From an uncultured bacterium (GTDB lineage: Bacteria; Patescibacteriota; Saccharimonadia; Saccharimonadales; Saccharimonadaceae): a DNA stretch of 8,448 nucleotides. The position numbers were made by a program, and so were the translations under genes. Shown here piece by piece: positions 6,611 to 8,448 of this stretch. The notes under the pieces were generated by a model that saw only the letters and a list, made by a program, of their open reading frames with translations, searched no databases and had not been told where the DNA came from. How positions within the stretch are numbered: position 1 is the stretch's first letter; every line of letters starts with the position of its first letter. The stretch is from the NCBI GenBank assembly GCA_937930585.1, contig CALHCA010000076.1, positions 1 to 8,448 of the forward strand. Reading direction: 5' to 3'.

Positions 6611-8242
6611 ATGAAATCAAAAGTTAGATCAATTGTTTCGAAAGCTAACTCAAGATTAACAGTAAAATTTGCAGCAATCGTTCTTGCAAGCTCGACGCTT
6701 TTGTCGAGCTTGTTAGGATTTTTGCGAGATAGGCTTTTAAATTCGTATTATTTAGATTCTTACCCAGACGGAATTGATGCTTACACGGTAGCTTTTACGA
6801 TTCCTGATTTTATGTTTTTCATTTTGGTTTCGGGCGCTTTAAGTGTAACATTTATTCCAGTTTTTAACCAACGAATGGCGAATCGAAATAAAAAATCTGC
6901 TTGGGAGTTAAGTTCAAGTGTTTTGAATTTATTGGCACTTTTAACTTTAGTGACATCTGTTTTAATTATAATTTTTGCAGAGCCTTTAGTTAAATATATT
7001 GTTGGCCCAGGGTTAAGTGAATCTTCACGTTCTTTAGCTATATCAATGATGCGCGTGATTGCAATTAATCCATTTCTTTTTGCGATTGCAACGGTTTTGA
7101 CAAGTGTTCAGCAAGCAATTGGAAGATTTACTTTTTCAGCTCTCGCGCCTGCAATTTATAACATTGGAATTATTATCGGAACGGTATTTTTCACAAATGG
7201 AATCAATATTTTTGGTATTCAAATTTTTGAAGGCGGAATTATGGGTGTGGCGATCGGTGTTGCTTTTGGATCGGTTTTGCAACTTTTGATTGCAGCGGCT
7301 GGTTTGATTGGTGTTGATTTTAAATATCAATTTCGAATTTTCTGGAAAAATAGAGGCTTTCAACAGGTGATGAAGCTACTGCCAACACGCTCAATGGATC
7401 AAGGTCTAGATTATGTGAACTCAATTGTTGAAACAAATATGGCAAGTCGAATGGGTTCAGGAACGGTTCGTGCCTATTCGCAAAGCTTAACTCTTCAGAT
7501 GATGCCAGTAAATTTAATCGGTGTGGCGATTTCTACAGCATTTTTCCCGAATTTAACTGAAAGATTAGCAATTGGTCGAAAAGATCTCTTTCGAAAAGAT
7601 TTGCAATCAGCTCTTCGAATGATTATTTTCTTAGCCTTACCTGTTTCGGTTTTATTCTTTTTCTTGCGTGGTTATATTGTGAGTTTTATTAAAAACGGTG
7701 GTGATGATTTGATTGCTGGTCTTTTGGGGGTTCTTGTTCTTTCGATTTTTGCGCGTTCAGTTTATCATATTGCGGCAAGAAGTTTTTATGCAATGGAAGA
7801 TACGAAAACACCATTTTATATCTCGTTGGTTGCAATTGGTTTGAATATTGTTTTGGCAATAATTTTCAGCTTAATTTTTAAATTCGGTGCTTATGGGTTG
7901 GCTTGGGCGCAGGCGATTGGCGCCGTTCTTGAAATTATAATTTTACTATTTTTGATGCGAAAAAGAATTAATGGACTTTTTGACGCGCAATTTCTTTCAG
8001 GGATTTTTCGAATGATGATTGCTAGTGCTGTAGCTGGTGTAATTTGTTATTTATTGGTGGCGAGAATGCCTTTACTTGGCTCTGACTTAAGGTTTTTCTC
8101 AACTTTTCCAAAATTTATATTTATCGGATTAGTAAGTTCAACAACTTATGTTTTGGTTGCAAAATTATTAAAACTTGAAGAAGCTGAGCCGATTATTTCG
8201 CAAATTAAAAAGATGATTTTTGTGCAGGTTAAGATTAAATAA
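6611..8242 (+). CDS. murJ: MurJ/MviN-type lipid II flippase
   Basis: MurJ, a member of the MOP exporter superfamily, moves lipid II across the cytoplasmic membrane for peptidoglycan synthesis. The 543-residue protein is hydrophobic throughout, compatible with about 14 membrane helices. It has the family's N-terminal signature ([12 protein letters not shown] at 32-43, [13 protein letters not shown] at 55-67, [11 protein letters not shown] at 75-85) and the later MOP motif [20 protein letters not shown] (391-410). It begins 2 bp after ftsH, and no alternative start codon lies upstream in frame before a stop at 6584, so translation probably depends on coupling with ftsH. An AAGGAAG at 6585-6591 is 19 nt from the ATG, too far for normal use. 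Aligned by eye with E. coli MurJ, Arg24 and Asp39 have counterparts (Arg39, Asp56), while Arg18, Arg52 and Arg270 fall on Ser33, Phe69 and about Thr294. Family assignment is secure; lipid II as the substrate is inferred. Confidence 0.92.
   Translation: MKSKVRSIVSKANSRLTVKFAAIVLASSTLLSSLLGFLRDRLLNSYYLDSYPDGIDAYTVAFTIPDFMFFILVSGALSVTFIPVFNQRMANRNKKSAWELSSSVLNLLALLTLVTSVLIIIFAEPLVKYIVGPGLSESSRSLAISMMRVIAINPFLFAIATVLTSVQQAIGRFTFSALAPAIYNIGIIIGTVFFTNGINIFGIQIFEGGIMGVAIGVAFGSVLQLLIAAAGLIGVDFKYQFRIFWKNRGFQQVMKLLPTRSMDQGLDYVNSIVETNMASRMGSGTVRAYSQSLTLQMMPVNLIGVAISTAFFPNLTERLAIGRKDLFRKDLQSALRMIIFLALPVSVLFFFLRGYIVSFIKNGGDDLIAGLLGVLVLSIFARSVYHIAARSFYAMEDTKTPFYISLVAIGLNIVLAIIFSLIFKFGAYGLAWAQAIGAVLEIIILLFLMRKRINGLFDAQFLSGIFRMMIASAVAGVICYLLVARMPLLGSDLRFFSTFPKFIFIGLVSSTTYVLVAKLLKLEEAEPIISQIKKMIFVQVKIK
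6687..6712 (+). other. Strong hairpin inside the start of murJ
   Basis: CAAGCTCGAC (6687-6696) and GTCGAGCTTG (6703-6712) form a perfect 10-bp stem with a 6-nt loop (GCTTTT). Six of the 10 pairs are G-C, unusual in this AT-rich sequence. It lies about 76 nt into murJ, and a short T run (ATTTTT, 6718-6723) follows 5 nt after the stem. It could slow transcription or translation of murJ relative to ftsH, or be a chance result of the Ser/Leu codons it covers. Confidence 0.5.
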
Positions 8243-8243
8243 T

Positions 8244-8272
8244 TTGCCTAAACTTTAAAAATCTGTTAAAAT
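8244..8272 (+). promoter_or_regulatory. lepA promoter, near-leaderless start
   Basis: The -35 is TTGCCT (8244-8249), the spacer is 17 bp, and the extended -10 is TGT + TAAAAT (8264-8272). The ATG follows the -10 by 11 nt, so the leader should be about 4-5 nt, too short for a Shine-Dalgarno. The -35 begins 2 bp after the murJ stop, and no terminator separates murJ from it. Confidence 0.7.
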
Positions 8273-8283
8273 ATAGAAAGTTT

Positions 8284-8448
8284 ATGAATTTAGAAAAGAT
8301 TAGAAATTTTTGTATTATTGCTCATATTGATCATGGTAAGTCGACCTTAGCTGACCGAATGATGGAAATTACTGGTACTGTTCAAAAGCGTGATATGAAG
8401 TCGCAGCTTTTAGACTCAATGGATTTGGAGCGCGAAAAAGGAATTACA
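8284..8448 (+). CDS. lepA: Elongation factor 4 (LepA) GTPase, 3' end missing
   Basis: LepA/EF4 is a ribosome-binding translational GTPase related to EF-G, proposed to act in ribosome biogenesis and in elongation or back-translocation under stress. The 55 visible residues begin [20 protein letters not shown]. They include the G1 P-loop AHIDHGKST (13-21), followed by [10 protein letters not shown], and [14 protein letters not shown] leading into the switch I/G2 region; the combination [12 protein letters not shown] is typical of LepA, whereas EF-G differs here. The gene continues past the right edge, so domains after the start of the G domain are not visible. It has its own promoter just upstream and starts 41 bp after murJ. 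Confidence 0.95.
   Translation, partial: MNLEKIRNFCIIAHIDHGKSTLADRMMEITGTVQKRDMKSQLLDSMDLEREKGIT

Noticed and set aside
7104..7363. Open frames overlapping murJ in another frame and on the minus strand
   Set aside because: They are short, have no start signals, and lie inside a continuous MurJ reading frame.
8243..8283. Terminator between murJ and lepA
   Set aside because: The 41-bp gap holds the lepA promoter and shows no inverted repeat with a T tract.

Overview
The window looks like a chromosomal housekeeping segment from a small-genome, AT-rich bacterium. The best fit is a Candidate Phyla Radiation lineage such as Candidatus Saccharibacteria (TM7). This is inferred from low GC, compact genes, a RecA/RecX/TilS/FtsH/MurJ/LepA set, a GspE/PilB-like protein next to a PRC-barrel protein, and promoters placed directly against start codons. 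The standard bacterial code fits: Gly is encoded by GGN, and the only TGA ending a gene (tilS) sits in tandem with a TAA, so there is no sign of the TGA=Gly code of Gracilibacteria/SR1.

Layout, left to right. recA (plus strand, 5' end cut off by the window) ends in an intrinsic terminator-like hairpin, and recX starts just after it. recX meets, tail to tail with only 2 bp between them, a minus-strand pair: a GspE/PilB-like ATPase homologue (2360-3634) followed by a two-domain PRC-barrel protein (1772-2329). The GspE-like gene is transcribed divergently from tilS across 56 bp that holds two overlapping promoters. After tilS comes a 179-bp spacer with possible weak terminator structure and a good promoter plus Shine-Dalgarno for ftsH. 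murJ follows ftsH after 2 bp. A last promoter drives lepA, which runs off the right edge.

Functional themes: DNA recombination and its control (RecA/RecX), decoding of AUA codons (TilS), membrane protein quality control (FtsH), cell-wall precursor export (MurJ) and translation (LepA/EF4). The minus-strand pair is the least ordinary part. The GspE-like protein keeps the family scaffold from end to end, but Walker A, the Asp box, the Walker B glutamate and the His box all appear replaced, so it reads as a pseudo-ATPase.

A second theme is gene starts. Four genes (gspE-like, PRC-barrel, tilS, lepA) have an extended -10 element of the form TGnTAnAAT only 7-11 nt before the ATG and no Shine-Dalgarno, which predicts leaderless or nearly leaderless mRNAs. 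ftsH has the same promoter type but a roughly 25-nt leader with a clear AAGGAAG. No tRNA, rRNA, CRISPR array, insertion sequence or phage gene was seen.
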